From: Prunella strophiata
Taxonomy: Eukaryota > Chordata > Aves > Passeriformes > Prunellidae
Reading direction: 5' to 3'
Length of the DNA: 64,000 nt
NCBI GenBank assembly: GCA_036583965.1
Contig: JAZBQD010000013.1
Coordinates: 13,060,348-13,124,347 of the forward strand
Below are positions 1 through 30,863 of this stretch, piece after piece. Each line of letters opens with the position of its first letter. Position 1 is the stretch's first letter. The notes under the pieces were generated by a model. It had not been told where the DNA came from. It was given only the letters and a program-made list of their open reading frames with translations, and made no database searches. The position numbers and the translations under genes were made by a program.

Positions 1-3000
1 TGCAGCTGGGCAGGAGGCAGAGCTCTGGGGGTGGAGAGAAATGGAACGGGGCAGGACAGAGTCAGGGCAGGTCTGTGCTGAACTGTGGCTTCAGGAAAGC
101 TGGGTCCCCTCCTCATCCTCATCCCAGGAGAAGGCAGGGAGGGAGGATTGATTGCCCAGGCAGCTCAGGGCCCCTCAGGGCAGCTCAGGGCCCCTCAGGG
201 CAGCTGCTGCTGCTGCAGGTGCTGCTCCCCAGGTGTTTCATGAGGGCTCAGGGAGGTGCTGCCCAAAGCCCAGAGCAGCTGTGGCTGGCTGTGCAGAAGC
301 TGGGGTGCCATTTCCAGCTGTAAATCTGTGCCCTGCAGGGACTCACAGGGGCTGGGCTCTGCTTTGGGGTGACAAGGGAAGGGACAGGAGGTTCCTGAGC
401 CCCTGAGTCCCTGGTGCTCCTCTGTGAGCCTTTGCCCAGGAACGAGGTGTCAGCCTGGGCAGGTGCTGCATTATTTCAGCTCATGAGCAGAAGTCAGGTG
501 ATTCTGGGTGAGAAAAAGCAGCTGTGGGACAAAGGGGAATTCTGTGGCACCGTTTGAACTCTCTGTCTGTTTTAGCCTCAGCCCCTGGCAGCAGCTCAGT
601 TGTGCTGTCAGCTCTCAGTGCTTTGTCACTCCACTCTGCTCACACATCTGTTCTGGATGCTGGCAAACCTCTCTGAAAGGTCTGGAGCTGGGCAAGTGCC
701 TGGCCAGTGGTTCCTGCTGTGCCAGGGCACTGGAGCCCAGCCTGGCTCCCCTCAGCTCCTGCTGCAGCTCTGGGCTCTGCTGGCCCCTCGGGGGGCAGAG
801 GGAATGGTCATGTCAGCTGAGGTGACATGAACATTTTCTTTCCTGCTGTCCCTGGGCTCCCAGCCTCCACCAGGAGTGCAGGGACAGTCACAAAGGTGCC
901 CCTGCCTCCCTTTGGCCCTGTGCTGCCCCAGAGGGGATGGGGATGGTTCCAGAGTGCTGCAGCCTCACCCCAGCTGAAGGGAAGGGAATGAGCTCAGCAG
1001 CCCAGGGACCCTCAGCACCCCCATCCCTCACTGCTCTGAGCCTGCAGCTGGGCTCCATCTCTGCTTTTATTTCACAGGCACATTTGAAATTGCTACATGT
1101 GTATGAAAAGCAAACAATAGGGCTCTGTGCCTGCCAGGGAGTGAATCATGTCAGGGAAGTGAGAATAATAAAATATTGTTTAATATACTGCAATAGACAC
1201 AGCAGATGTTTAACTTTCTTTCAATAGGAATGACCCCATATCATTTTATTAACTTCGGGGATGCATTAGTCTCCTCTCCAGCAGGCAGCAGAAAATGCAG
1301 CTATTGTACCAAAAATTAAAGAGGAAATTGAAGGGGGATGTTATCATGGCACATTTCCCTGCTACACTCTGTAGTTCTGTGGCACAAATGTCACTGGGAG
1401 CTGCTCCTGTCAAGTCTCATTCGTATCTGCAAAACCAAACAAAATGAGTTTGTGCCCCAAATTAGCCACCTCCAACCCCTGAGCATCCATCAGGCTGCTG
1501 GGCCCAGCCCTTCCTCACTGCTGGGGAATCCTCAGGAGTCCCAGAGCTCTGCCAGGCTGGCACAGCCCACCCGTGCAGGTTTGGGGCTGGCAGAGCAGCT
1601 CTGAGTGTGATTTACAGCCCCTGACCCTGCTCCTGCACCCCCAGGGGCCAGACCTGCTTTTAACTCCACCAGCAGACACACTCCTGCTCAGGGAGCTGCA
1701 AGCTGCAGATGAGCTGGGATTGTGGCTTTGCAAGGCACTCCAAGTGTTTTTCTCAGCCTGGGGAGTGTGTTTTGATGTCTGCTGCTTTTACTTCAAAAGG
1801 CTATTTGACCATATTCTGCTTTGCCATCCTTGTAAAAATATTTGAAGTGCTCCAGCAACATGAGAGTGCTTTGAAAAGCCCACTTTAAATTATCATAGAG
1901 CTTTGTGCTTTTATAAGGGCTTGAATTTGGACAGTTTTGTATCACACAGAACAATTTCATCAGTTAAAGCTCATCAATTTGATGAGCTGGAATTTAGAAA
2001 TGATGAGGATTGTGCACATGTGTAATATAATTTTTGGAATTATTAAGCTTTTGACAGCCTGCAGTGGCATCAGTGCCAGGCTGTGCCAGGCTGGGTTTGT
2101 GTCTGGTGTTCATCACTGCACAATGAGAGGAACAGCAGAGGAGAAAGGGGCAAAGGTTAAACCAGGGAGATTCAGGTCTGTTGGAACTGGAATTAGGGCA
2201 TCTCTAGACTTTCAATATGTTTGACAAAGTTCTAAAATGTGCAGTCAATTAACAGGAACCAGTCAATTAACAGGAACCCTCTCCCACATTTTAATTTCTT
2301 CAGTGTCTGCCTGAACCGGGAGTGAGCAGCACCCTGAGCAGCTCCTGCCTGGAGTTCCTCCCAGGAGCAGAGCACTGGAGCATCCTGCCTGCCAGTGGAG
2401 CCCTTTGCCATCAGGACCAGGGTATTTATCAGCAGGTGAATGTGCCACGCTCAGCGTGTGCTGGCATTGCCCAGTCCCCATGGCTACAGCTGAGCAGGCT
2501 GGCCTTTGGCTCTCCTGAGAGCACAGCCAAGGGAAAACTGCTCTGGGCAGGGATGGGAGGGACCAGCAGGGGCTGCAGGGACCTCTGCCAGAGCAAGGCC
2601 ACCAAGAGCAGGGGCCCAGGCTGGCACCCAGGCACGTTCTGAGTGCCCCAGGGCAGATCCTCCATGGCCAGCCTGCCCAGGGCTGGCACTCAGGACAGTC
2701 ACACGGATCTCTGAGCCTTCACAAAGTGCTTTGTCAGTCTGGAGTTCCACCTCCAAAGCCTGAGCAGGGTTCCCTGCTTTCCCCTGCCCATGGAGTGCTC
2801 TGCTCCCTGGCAGGAGTGATTGAGGGGCTCATGTCAGATCTCAGCACTGGGCAGGGGGAGGAGAAGCTCTCAGAGGGGCTGAGAGTCTCTGTGGGGCTGC
2901 TGGGCTGGCCCAGGGAGCTGCAGGCTGGCACTGCTGGGGACAGTGGTGGGACAGTCAGTGGTGGGGACACTGCTGGAGACAGGGCACTGCTGGGACACTG

Positions 3001-5180
3001 CTGGGGACAGACAGTGGTGGGACACTGCTGGGACAGTCAGTGGTGGGACACCAGTCCCTCCATCCCAGAGCTGCTCCCAGCCTGTCCCAGCAGTTCCAGC
3101 TCAGCTGGGCACAGAATTCTTCCCTCCCCTGAGCATTCTGCACTCCAGAGCTCTGCAGAATGAACTGACAGAGGAAGCAGGTTCAGTGAAAAATAGGTGT
3201 AAGGAAGTGGAAAGACAACCAAGGAATGGCATTTGGTGTTCAGTGCCTTCTGCCCTGGGTCCCATCTCCCTTCTCTCCCTGCAGGCTCTCAGGTAAGTGC
3301 TCTGCTCACCAGCTCTGCTTGCTCAGGAATGAATCTGTCTCAAACCACTGCCTGCTCAAATGGAAACTCTTCTAATCTGCTTCCCCAGAGGGCTCTGCTG
3401 CAGTGGCATGACTTGCTCTGCATAGAAACAAAATCACTGGGATAAGATTTGGTGTTTGAAATTGCTTTTTAGAAATTAAGAACTCTCTGCAGCTTCCAAC
3501 ACCAGTTTATTGTCAAGCTGAGCAACCTCATCTCATGTCAGCCCTGAGCAACTTCTGTTAACACCAAAAATACACAAATAAAACCAGCTCAGAGGTGACT
3601 ATAGACTTTTGAGGGAAATAGTGATGGATGTCTAAACTGCTGTAATTGAACTCATGCTGGAGGTTTACATAAGTAGAATAAATGAAAAAAGCTCTTTTTT
3701 TAGAGGAGGGATATTCAGTATAGATACAAAGGAAAGAAAAAACCAGGTTTTGCTGTACTCTGGAAATACTCACTGTTATATGAGCAATGCACCCACCTTG
3801 TAATCTCAAATAAAACACAGGCACCCCTCCTGCAGCCCTGGTTAGAGCCTGGGGAGGCACTGCAATGCCAATTCTCTCTGTAATTCTTTACAAGCCAAAG
3901 TACCAAACTCTACTCAGGGACCTTCTCTCACGTGGAACAAAAGCTTTTCTGTGTTGTGCTTTGAATTTCAGGCACCTGGAAAGACAAAGGCTGGACAGCA
4001 TCCATCAGGGCAACTCCTGTCAGATCTTCCACTGCACTGGAACAGCCCAAGGAGTGAATGTAAAATTCAAACTCGGAATTTCAAGGTATTTCATTAATGA
4101 GGAGCAGTGCTCAGACATGAAGTTAATTGGTTGGTTCTTATTTCTGTGACTGGGGTGGAACCACTGCAAGATGAGATGGGGAGGAGGAATCAGCTGAGCC
4201 TTTGAGGCACTCAGAGGCCTGATCCCTGTGATGAGGAGTGTCAGATGAACATTCACAAATGGTCCCAGTTCCGTGTGCCTGGAGCTGAGCCAAGCCCTGC
4301 CCAGTGAGAATTCAGTTGTACAGGGAGTGCTGGTTCAGCCTCAGCTCCAGGGCAGAGCCAGGCTGGCACTGCTGGCACTGCTGGCACTGAGGCTGTGCTG
4401 TGCCAGGGGACAGAGCCTGCCTGAGCCTGGCCCAGCAGGGACTGGCCTTGCCCCAAACCATCATCCTGTGCTCTGCCTGCACAGCCTCTCAGTGCCACCC
4501 CTGATTTCTCTGGGAATCCTGCACCTTGTCCTCCTGGCCTCAAGCTCAGCTTCAGCTGTCCCTGATCAGCTAGGGAGATTTATCAATGCTGTTGATCAGA
4601 CTTAACCTGGGGTGAACAGTGCATGCAGTGAAGCTCAGGGATAGAAAGGGCAGAGTCAGAGCTCTGTGTAGGGCTTCATCACAGGAACACTCCAGAGAGA
4701 CAAATCCCCAGCAGTCCCCCAGGACACCACTGAGAGGCACAACCCAGCTCTGCTGGCCTGTGGGAGCTTTGGCAATCAACAGGTGTGAAACAACACAGGT
4801 TGTTTGTTTGTTTGTTTTTCTTTTTTGGGGAACAGCAGCCAAAAAAGGGGAAAAATCATTTGGTCCCTGTTCTGTCTCTTATGCAGCTTCCACTCTCCTA
4901 ATATTGTGCTTTTTTAGCTGGTTATAAATGGGATATTCCAGAAACACTAGCATATGGAGCTTCTAAAACAGAGTTAAAAAGGAAATTAGTTTCTCCTCAT
5001 AGAGATATTATTTTTTAGTCATTCCAGTTTTAAATCATACTCAGGAATGCAACAGCTGAAGCATTTTTGCTGATTTATCTGGGCAAGGACAGGACACTGC
5101 TCTAGAGTCTGACAGAATTCATGGGGTGCCTGTGGACATTCAGAAATCCAGCACCATTCACTGTGTCTTCAGGAAATAAA
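1..5180. other. Intergenic region left of SLC15A4, no gene recognised
   Basis: No open frame here is longer than about 145 codons and none resembles a known protein or has convincing flanking splice sites. The stretch has two textures: GC-richer parts with many CAGG/CTGG words (1-1000, 2300-3300, 4270-4760) and AT-rich parts (1080-2250, 3450-4250, 4800-5180). Small tandem duplications occur: an 18-bp CAGTCAATTAACAGGAAC doublet near 2240-2277, a GGCACTGCT triplet near 4370, and a TTTG run near 4800-4818. In other vertebrates the neighbour on this side of SLC15A4 is TMEM132C, so distal 3' sequence of that gene could lie here, but I cannot show it. Confidence 0.6.
2928..3052. repeat. Imperfect GGGACACTGCT/GTGGTGGGACAG tandem repeat
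   Basis: Variants of GGGACACTGCTGG and CAGTGGTGGGACAG alternate over about 125 bp with several unit-length changes. It looks like a degenerate minisatellite in intergenic DNA. The open frames crossing it are by-products of the repeat. Confidence 0.7.
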
Positions 5181-5203
5181 GAACAATGAAGTTGTAGTAT
5201 AAT

Positions 5204-6327
5204 TTTATTCACCTAGAAACAAAGGGTCAAAAGTCACAGCATGGAGGTTCATTTTATTTTGTAAACTCATTAAAAAGATGTCCATGTACAAAATAAGGAC
5301 ATTTTAAACAACAGAACTGCAGACAAAGGAAACTATAAAAATTCAGCACATTAATAAAAAGGTTTTATTTTCTTTCTGCATAATTCCTTGCACCTTCCAT
5401 GCCAGTCTGCACACACTCTGAAGTACAGCTGTTAGAATCATTAAAATTCAAGAGGCTGAACATAAAGCCATTTGCTCTGCTGGAGGAATGTGTTGCTGAA
5501 AGATCCAAACCCTGGAGCATGTTAACTAAAAGTAAGACAAGACTGAAGGACCTGGCTAAAGGCTGCTAAATGGTTCCTGTGCATTGATCTGCTCAGAATT
5601 CCAGCTTTGCTTCCTGCAGACATTTGGAATAGTCCTTAGGGGAGTAACAGTGCTAGACTGAACAGGGCCTTGTCCAAAGGTGGCTGTTGTCCTAACACAT
5701 CTAATGCAGGCTCAGAAATAAAAACTTTGCTGCAGTCAAACAGCTCCAATCCCAACAAGTGTCAGTGTGCACCAGTCTGCAGCAGCCACTGGGATTGAGG
5801 ATTCAGCCCTCAGCCCTGGATACTCCTGACTGCAAGTCTGGGCTGAAATCCTTGATACACTGTCAGTAACAGGTCAATTATAAAATTATATGAATTTTTA
5901 AGCTGTGATAATTTGTAATTTGGTTTGTCCCTGTTTCTCACCCCAGAATGACTCCCAGCACTGACACCCCACGCACTGCTGGAGGTTCCTGTCAGATGTT
6001 TCTCTCCTGTGTCCCCAGGGCAGGCCTGGCCTGCAGGGTGTTTGTGTGGCTCCACGTTCAGCTGGGGTCAGAGCAGCCCCTGGCAGTGCCAGCTCCAGGT
6101 GTGCCAGCCCCAGAGCCCAGTAAACATCTCCCCATGAGCACAGAGCAGCTCCAATTCATGTCAGGGTCCGCTGTCCTCTGCCAGGACGTAGTGCAAGAAA
6201 CAGCCCCTGCCATAAGGCACTTCCCACTGCACAGGGCAGGGCTGCAGGGTCCCTGGGCAGGCAGGAGAGCCCCTGGCTGGGCACTGCCCCTCCTGGTGCT
6301 GCTGGCACAGCGTGCCCCTGCCAGGGC
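5204..6327 (-). other. SLC15A4: SLC15A4 3' untranslated region with candidate poly(A) signals
   Basis: The stop codon of SLC15A4 is at 6328-6330 and no further coding similarity follows on the minus strand. AATAAA hexamers on the minus strand (TTTATT on plus) sit at 5364-5369, 5253-5258 and 5204-5209. Any of these would give a 3' UTR of about 1.0-1.1 kb, so the left boundary is approximate. Confidence 0.5.
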
Positions 6328-25947
<19,620 letters not shown>

Positions 25948-25949
25948 AG

Positions 25950-26245
25950 AGTGAGAAGTCAGGGCTTGATGAGATAGATAGGAAGGTAATCGGAAAGAGG
26001 AAAGCTAAAAGGAAAGAAGCGAGAAAGCGGAAAGAAAGACAGAAGGACAGAAGAGAGACACGGCAAAAAGACCAGAGGCGAGAAGAAATTGAGGAAAAAG
26101 AGCTTCAATCTGAGGAGCGCGGTGCCAAACGAACAAGGCAGCGGCGCGGTGCTATTGGTCGAGGGCGCTGTCCATCAGTCCAGTCGCGACGACATATGGC
26201 CGGTAGGGCGCGGAGGGGAGGATGGGTAAAGCGGCGGGGAACCGG
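25950..26245 (-). promoter_or_regulatory. SLC15A4: SLC15A4 5' flank/5' UTR with inverted CCAAT box and purine tract
   Basis: Directly upstream of the SLC15A4 start codon the plus strand is strongly purine-rich from about 25975 to 26125 (pyrimidine-rich in the transcript sense), then becomes GC-rich. An ATTGG at 26154-26158 is a CCAAT box in the direction of SLC15A4 transcription, about 200 bp from the start codon. No TATA box is obvious. The transcription start cannot be placed from sequence alone. Confidence 0.55.
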
Positions 26246-26422
26246 AAAAGGACTGTGAGGGAGGAAAAGGAGTGTAAGGAAAAAGGAGTGTAAGGAAAAA
26301 GGAGTGTAAGGAAAAAGGAGTGTAAGGAAAAAGGAGTGTAAGGAAAAAGGAGTGTAAGGAAAAAGGAGTGTAAGGAAAAAGGAGTGTAAGGAAAAAGGAG
26401 TGTAAGGAAAAAGGAGTGTTAA
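26244..26422. repeat. 16-bp GGAAAAAGGAGTGTAA tandem repeat
   Basis: About ten near-identical copies of a 16-bp purine-rich unit lie 300-475 bp upstream of the SLC15A4 start codon. The first copies are slightly diverged (GGACTGTGAGG). A doublet of CCCCCGGCGTGTCCG follows at about 26424-26457. Confidence 0.95.
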
Positions 26423-26459
26423 GGCCCCCGGCGTGTCCGGCCCCCGGCGTGTCCGTCAG

Positions 26460-26849
26460 AGCGCCCGGCAGGGAGGTTCCTCAGGGTGTCCGTCGGAGAT
26501 GTCCATCGGAACGGCCGGCCCGTCCCTCAGGATGTCCATCGCAGCGCCCGGCCGGAGCTGGGCACCCAGCCCGGGTGTGCGGCTCCTCTCCCCGCTGTGA
26601 CTCGGCTGCCGCTCGGGGGCTGCACAGGGAAATGGGTTTCCACAGAATGCCCGAACCGGCTGGGTCCCAGAGAAGGGAGCTCTGGGTGGCCCAGTCCAGC
26701 CCCCGTGCCCTGGCAGGGTCACCTGGCACAGGAAGGTGCCCAGGTGGGTTTGGAGTGTCTGCAGGAGAGAGGCAGGATCCGCCGCCTCCCCGGGCAGCTG
26801 CTCTGCTGCTCTGCCATCCCTGATGAACCCGAGTTCTTCACGGAGAGGT
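26460..26849. other. GC-rich intergenic sequence, no gene recognised
   Basis: GTCCATCG/GTCCGTCGG words recur between 26450 and 26545, and the rest is unique GC-rich DNA. Short overlapping open frames on both strands have no recognisable similarity. Confidence 0.5.
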
Positions 26850-27040
26850 GGAACTTGTGCTTCAGTTCATGGGCATTGTTCCTCATCCTGTTGGTGGGCA
26901 CAACTGACAAGAGCCTGGCACCAGTTTATGGGCATTAATGAGATCCCTTCTCACCCTTCTGGAGACCAAACAGGCCCAACTCCCATGTTCTCTCAGAAGA
27001 AATGCTCCAGACTCCAAATCATCTTTGGGGTTTTTAGGGT
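26850..27040 (-). mobile_element. CR1-type LINE fragment
   Basis: The stretch reads like the complement of an avian CR1 3' region. It has TTCATGGGCATTGTTCCTCA, then TTAATGAGATCCCTTCTCAC, then ACCAAACAGGCCCAACTCCC, then AAATGCTCCAGACTCCAAAT and CATCTT. It is a diverged internal fragment without an intact reverse transcriptase frame. The identification is from recalled CR1 consensus features, so the ends are approximate. Confidence 0.75.
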
Positions 27041-27044
27041 TATT

Positions 27045-28444
27045 TAATGCTCTAGTTAAGGATTGTCTCACAGCAAGGCCTTTCAGCAGGAAAAGGTGAT
27101 CAATGTGCACTGTAAAAAAGGCTGTTTTTATCTGTGTTTTTATATGTGTTTAGGCCCAGGATGTGACTCAGGAGTGGGAGCAGCAGCTGGGTGTGAGGGC
27201 AGGCAGGAATTACACAGGTACACGTGGAGAATGAGCACTCTGATTTCAGTGGGACAAAGCATGTGGTTAAAATGGGAAAACACAAATCAGTGGCTGCAAG
27301 ATTACAACCCTGAGACGTGCTGCAGTTCCACCGTCACACGTGTTGAGGGACAGGTTGTGAACCTATGAAATTGTCCTCAGCAGCAGATGTTCAAGTCTTA
27401 TTTTTGGCCAGAACAAGTGGGTAGGACACTGCTGGTTGTGTGTTATCAGTGAAAAAGTTAAATTGACTGACATCATGTAGTTACACACCAAACATTTAGG
27501 AGTGACTTGCTTTGGAGCAGTGTTGGTAGTGAAGCAAGTGATGCTTGTAAAAGTAAATATATTCATTCAATAATGGGCCTCTGTAAATAACATATGCCAT
27601 AAAAATGACTCATTAAATATATTTGCTTTCTTAAGTAGTAAAGAAATTTCATGACAAAGGACAATGAGGAAAAAGCAACCAGCTGTACAGACATTTCTTT
27701 GTGAACTACTGTAACATGACTGATTCTGTAACAAAATTACATTTCATCTTTTCCTAGCTTAATACAGCATTGTAATATTAACTGTGATTGCACTTTCTGA
27801 GGAGTTTGGTAGTATTTTCTGGAGACTCAAAGTAATAAAGCACCCTTTGTATTATTGTGTTTTATTTTCATGTTTTAAACTTTGGTGTGTGAGATTTCTA
27901 TATTGACCTATCCCACAGCTGGTACAAACACCTAACAATGCTGAGCAGTAGCTGAAATGTACATTAACTCATTAAAATGTATATTAACTCTTCAGGTATG
28001 GAGGTGCGGTACTCCCACCAAAATTCACCAGTTACTGTTAGAACCCAGACATTCTCTCTGAAGTACAGCAGCTCAGGGAGGAGGTTTTAATTTCCCTCCA
28101 AACAATACTTGGCTACAGAGTGTTTAAAAGTTCATTCTGATACATCCACAACCCTTCCTGTGCACACAGTGCATGCAGCTGTGTCTGTACAGGAATACAT
28201 TCACGCATGTCCATGTTTCAAGACAATGCTGAACATTTCCAGATTATTTTTTTGCAGGAAAGGCCTATATAGCATAAAGCCAGAGTTACCATAAATAGTG
28301 ATAAAATGTTAAGATCTCTTTGAATGTTTCCTTTATTTCCTCTTTATTTCTCAGGTGACTGGTTGAGTTTCCTCATTTCTCATGGAGCAGGCTTTGTCTT
28401 ACTTTAATGTTTGTGTTTTTGTCTTCTTTGTGTTGCACGCTAAA
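27045..28444. other. Intergenic, no feature recognised
   Basis: This is AT-rich unique sequence between the CR1 fragment and the LTR. It has several short chance open frames and no splice or homology support. Confidence 0.5.
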
Positions 28445-29165
28445 TGTGTTGGCCAGCTTTGTTAACCCAAAACGTGGCTTTCTGGGCCACACAGAGCCAG
28501 GTACCTGCTTCAGGGCACCCCTGCAGAATGTCCATTTTGTCGTGGGTCTCTCTGTAGCTCCAGATGACCCCAATCTGTTTGAGAGTCTCTGTGTTCTGGC
28601 CCGAGAACCGAAGAAGGAGTCAGGAGCTTCCTGTGCAGTTTTCAAGGTTGTTTATTATTTCCTATCTAACAGATTTTTCCTCTGTCCTGCTGAGGTCTGT
28701 TCAGCAGGTCAGTCCCAGGCACACTGCCCACCTCTGGGGCGGTGTTATCTTTTTATACTAAAAAACTCCCTGTACATTATTTACAGTTATTTTCCAATAC
28801 CTATCACCCATGTTACAGAGTCTAACTCAACTCTAAGCCAATCCAAAAGTGCCACCATCACCCAGAAGATGGAGGACATGAAGAAGGAGAAAGAAGGACA
28901 GAACACCCCCAAATTCCTCCATCTTGGCCCCCAAACCCTTATTCTAAAAAACCCTAAAATTCTGTATTTTCACCCTGTGAGAAACTTATTATTATTCTAC
29001 TTAATTTGTGTGGCTTGTAATTCTTCATATAAGGTTGGTAATTTTTTCCATGGCTCAGGATCAAAGGCACAGGGGTCCTGGGCTCTGTGCCAAGGGCTCT
29101 GAGCCCCCTACCAGGGCTGGAGCCATCCAGGACAGCCAGAGGAATGTCCTGACTTCCGATGCATT
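28445..29165 (-). mobile_element. Solo LTR of an endogenous retrovirus, minus orientation
   Basis: The sequence resembles LTRs that are abundant in songbird genomes. On the minus strand it has, in order, a U3-like region, a TATA box (TATAAAAAG, plus 28749-28757), an AATAAA signal about 95 bp further on (plus 28651-28656) and a U5-like segment ending near GCTGGCCAACACA at about 28447. That order fits one LTR transcribed leftwards. No gag, pol or env sequence flanks it, so it is probably a solo LTR. The right end and the target-site duplication could not be fixed. The 231-codon plus-strand frame across it is not a gene. Confidence 0.65.
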
Positions 29166-30620
29166 TTTGGTTCCACAGGCTGCTCTGGGCACACACTGCC
29201 AGGCCTGCCTGGAGTGACACCCCGGGTGTGGGGTGGGGAGATGGTGGAGCCAGGAGGGGCTGGGGGGCAGCTGTGGCAGCTTCACCCAGCCCGTGTGACA
29301 CCTTCAGCTCTGGGACAGCTGAGAAGCCAACTGTGCTTCACATGGGCCACTTCAATTCTGGAATCCTGGCCAGACTGACAAAAGCCCTCCTCATCTCAAC
29401 TGCACTAGGATTTCATGCAGAAACACTTGCTAGAATGGTGACAAAACTGGTTTGGTTCTGCCTGCCCTTAGATTAGCATTTACCCTATCTTAAGCATTTC
29501 TGCAGGATTTGTTCTCTTCTAGGTTGCAGCCAAAATTTTTAGTTCCAGTGGCGTTTGAAGCAGTCTTTAGAATGTTGTGCTGAATCTAAGGGATAACTCA
29601 GTGAGATGCAGTTAACACAGCTCTGCAGCACTAAGACTTGTTAGCAAAACATGAGCCTGCCTACCAAAATGTTTACAGTTAGCCAGAACCCCCTCCAGTG
29701 TGTGTTTTTATTAGTTGTAAACCCTCAATTTCAGAACACCTGTTAGTCTCAGAAATTCACAGAAATTATTGGAAGAAGTACTGTTTCAAAAATCATTAAA
29801 TTCAACAATTCTCTGTATGTGGCATATTTTTCTCTGTCTACCTGGAACTGAAATTTAAAGAGTAATTTAAATCACAATAATGAGGCACTGCAGTTTCTGA
29901 AGACCACTTCTCCCTGTCTTCCCCAGCCTTGGGGAAAGCTGGCACCTGTGTGACCCTGTGGTCAGGCAATCAGACCAGGTTATAAGCAAAAAAGTGAGTT
30001 TTTTGGCCAATCAGCCCCCTTCTCATCACCACCGTCCTGCACCTGGTCTGGATCTTTTACAAGATGTTGAAACACGTTCAGGTGAGTGTGTACCATCAGC
30101 ACCCGTTTCCTGTTAATCTCCCAAGGGACTCCCTAAGCTGGCCTCTCACCTTCCTGCCTGCTGCCCCCCTCAGCTGTTCTGCCTGTACTTGGGGTGGACC
30201 CTTTCATCCTGAAGAGCAGCTTGCTGCTTTAGGATATCATTTTCTTTGTCTGGAGTTTAGCTTTGTTCTTTTTCTCTCCCCGTTTCGTTGTATCTTTGGG
30301 TTCTGCCTGTTGCTGTAGTTTCTTGCCTTTCCCCGGTCTCACACACCTTTGGTTCAGCTGCACTGTGTGACCTTCCTGATGCTGGGAGCAGTCTTTGACC
30401 ATCCCATTGCCCTTCTCTTCGGACTAGCACATTCCTCTGGCTGTTCTGGTGCTTGGCATCTCACCCACCTTCAGGGTTTTTTTTCCTAGCGGTATTCCTG
30501 CACCGGGCATCACCCCCTGGGCGGCATCAGGAAGGCAGAGGCTGCGATGCTCTCCTCACGGCCTTTGAATTAACGCTCCCCGGCCATGATCTGAGCACAC
30601 ATGGATCTGTTCATCCCTGT
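29166..30620. other. Intergenic, no feature recognised
   Basis: This is unique sequence between the LTR and the GLT1D1 CpG island, AT-rich to about 29880 and pyrimidine-rich near 30120-30480. No gene or repeat is supported. Confidence 0.5.
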
Positions 30621-30795
30621 GCCTGGCCAGCGCGGGCACACAGCGCTGTCCGGAGGTGAGGGGTAGGCACCCGACCCGTGTGCCCCGTGCCCGGGCTCAC
30701 CTGGCAGGCTGGCCCATCCCCGCGGCGGGTCCGGCCCCGCTCGCAGCGCCGTTTCCGGGCAGGTGAGGCGGGCGGAGCGGAGCGCAGCGGCCGCG

Positions 30796-30863
30796 ATGAG
30801 GCTGCTGCTGCTGGCGTGCCTGCGGGCACAGACCGGCAACGCCACCACGGCCGCCAGGATCCG
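30796..30863 (+). CDS. GLT1D1: GLT1D1 exon 1 coding part
   Basis: The ATG sits in the context GCCGCGATGA and encodes [20 protein letters not shown] plus RIR, matching the family start (MRLL...TGN.TA.R.R), the first beta strand and glycine-turn of the GT-B N-terminal domain. The donor is CG/GTGAGT, leaving phase 2. The reading continues at 42316. Confidence 0.93.

Noticed and set aside
1..5180. Coding exons of a neighbouring gene such as TMEM132C
   Set aside because: No open frame with recognisable similarity or paired splice sites was found; only synteny would suggest it.
28407..29102. 231-codon plus-strand frame
   Set aside because: It runs antisense through the LTR-like element and has no homology.
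25950..30795. Bidirectional promoter shared by SLC15A4 and GLT1D1
   Set aside because: The start codons are 4.8 kb apart with a CR1 fragment and an LTR between; each gene has its own GC-rich promoter region.
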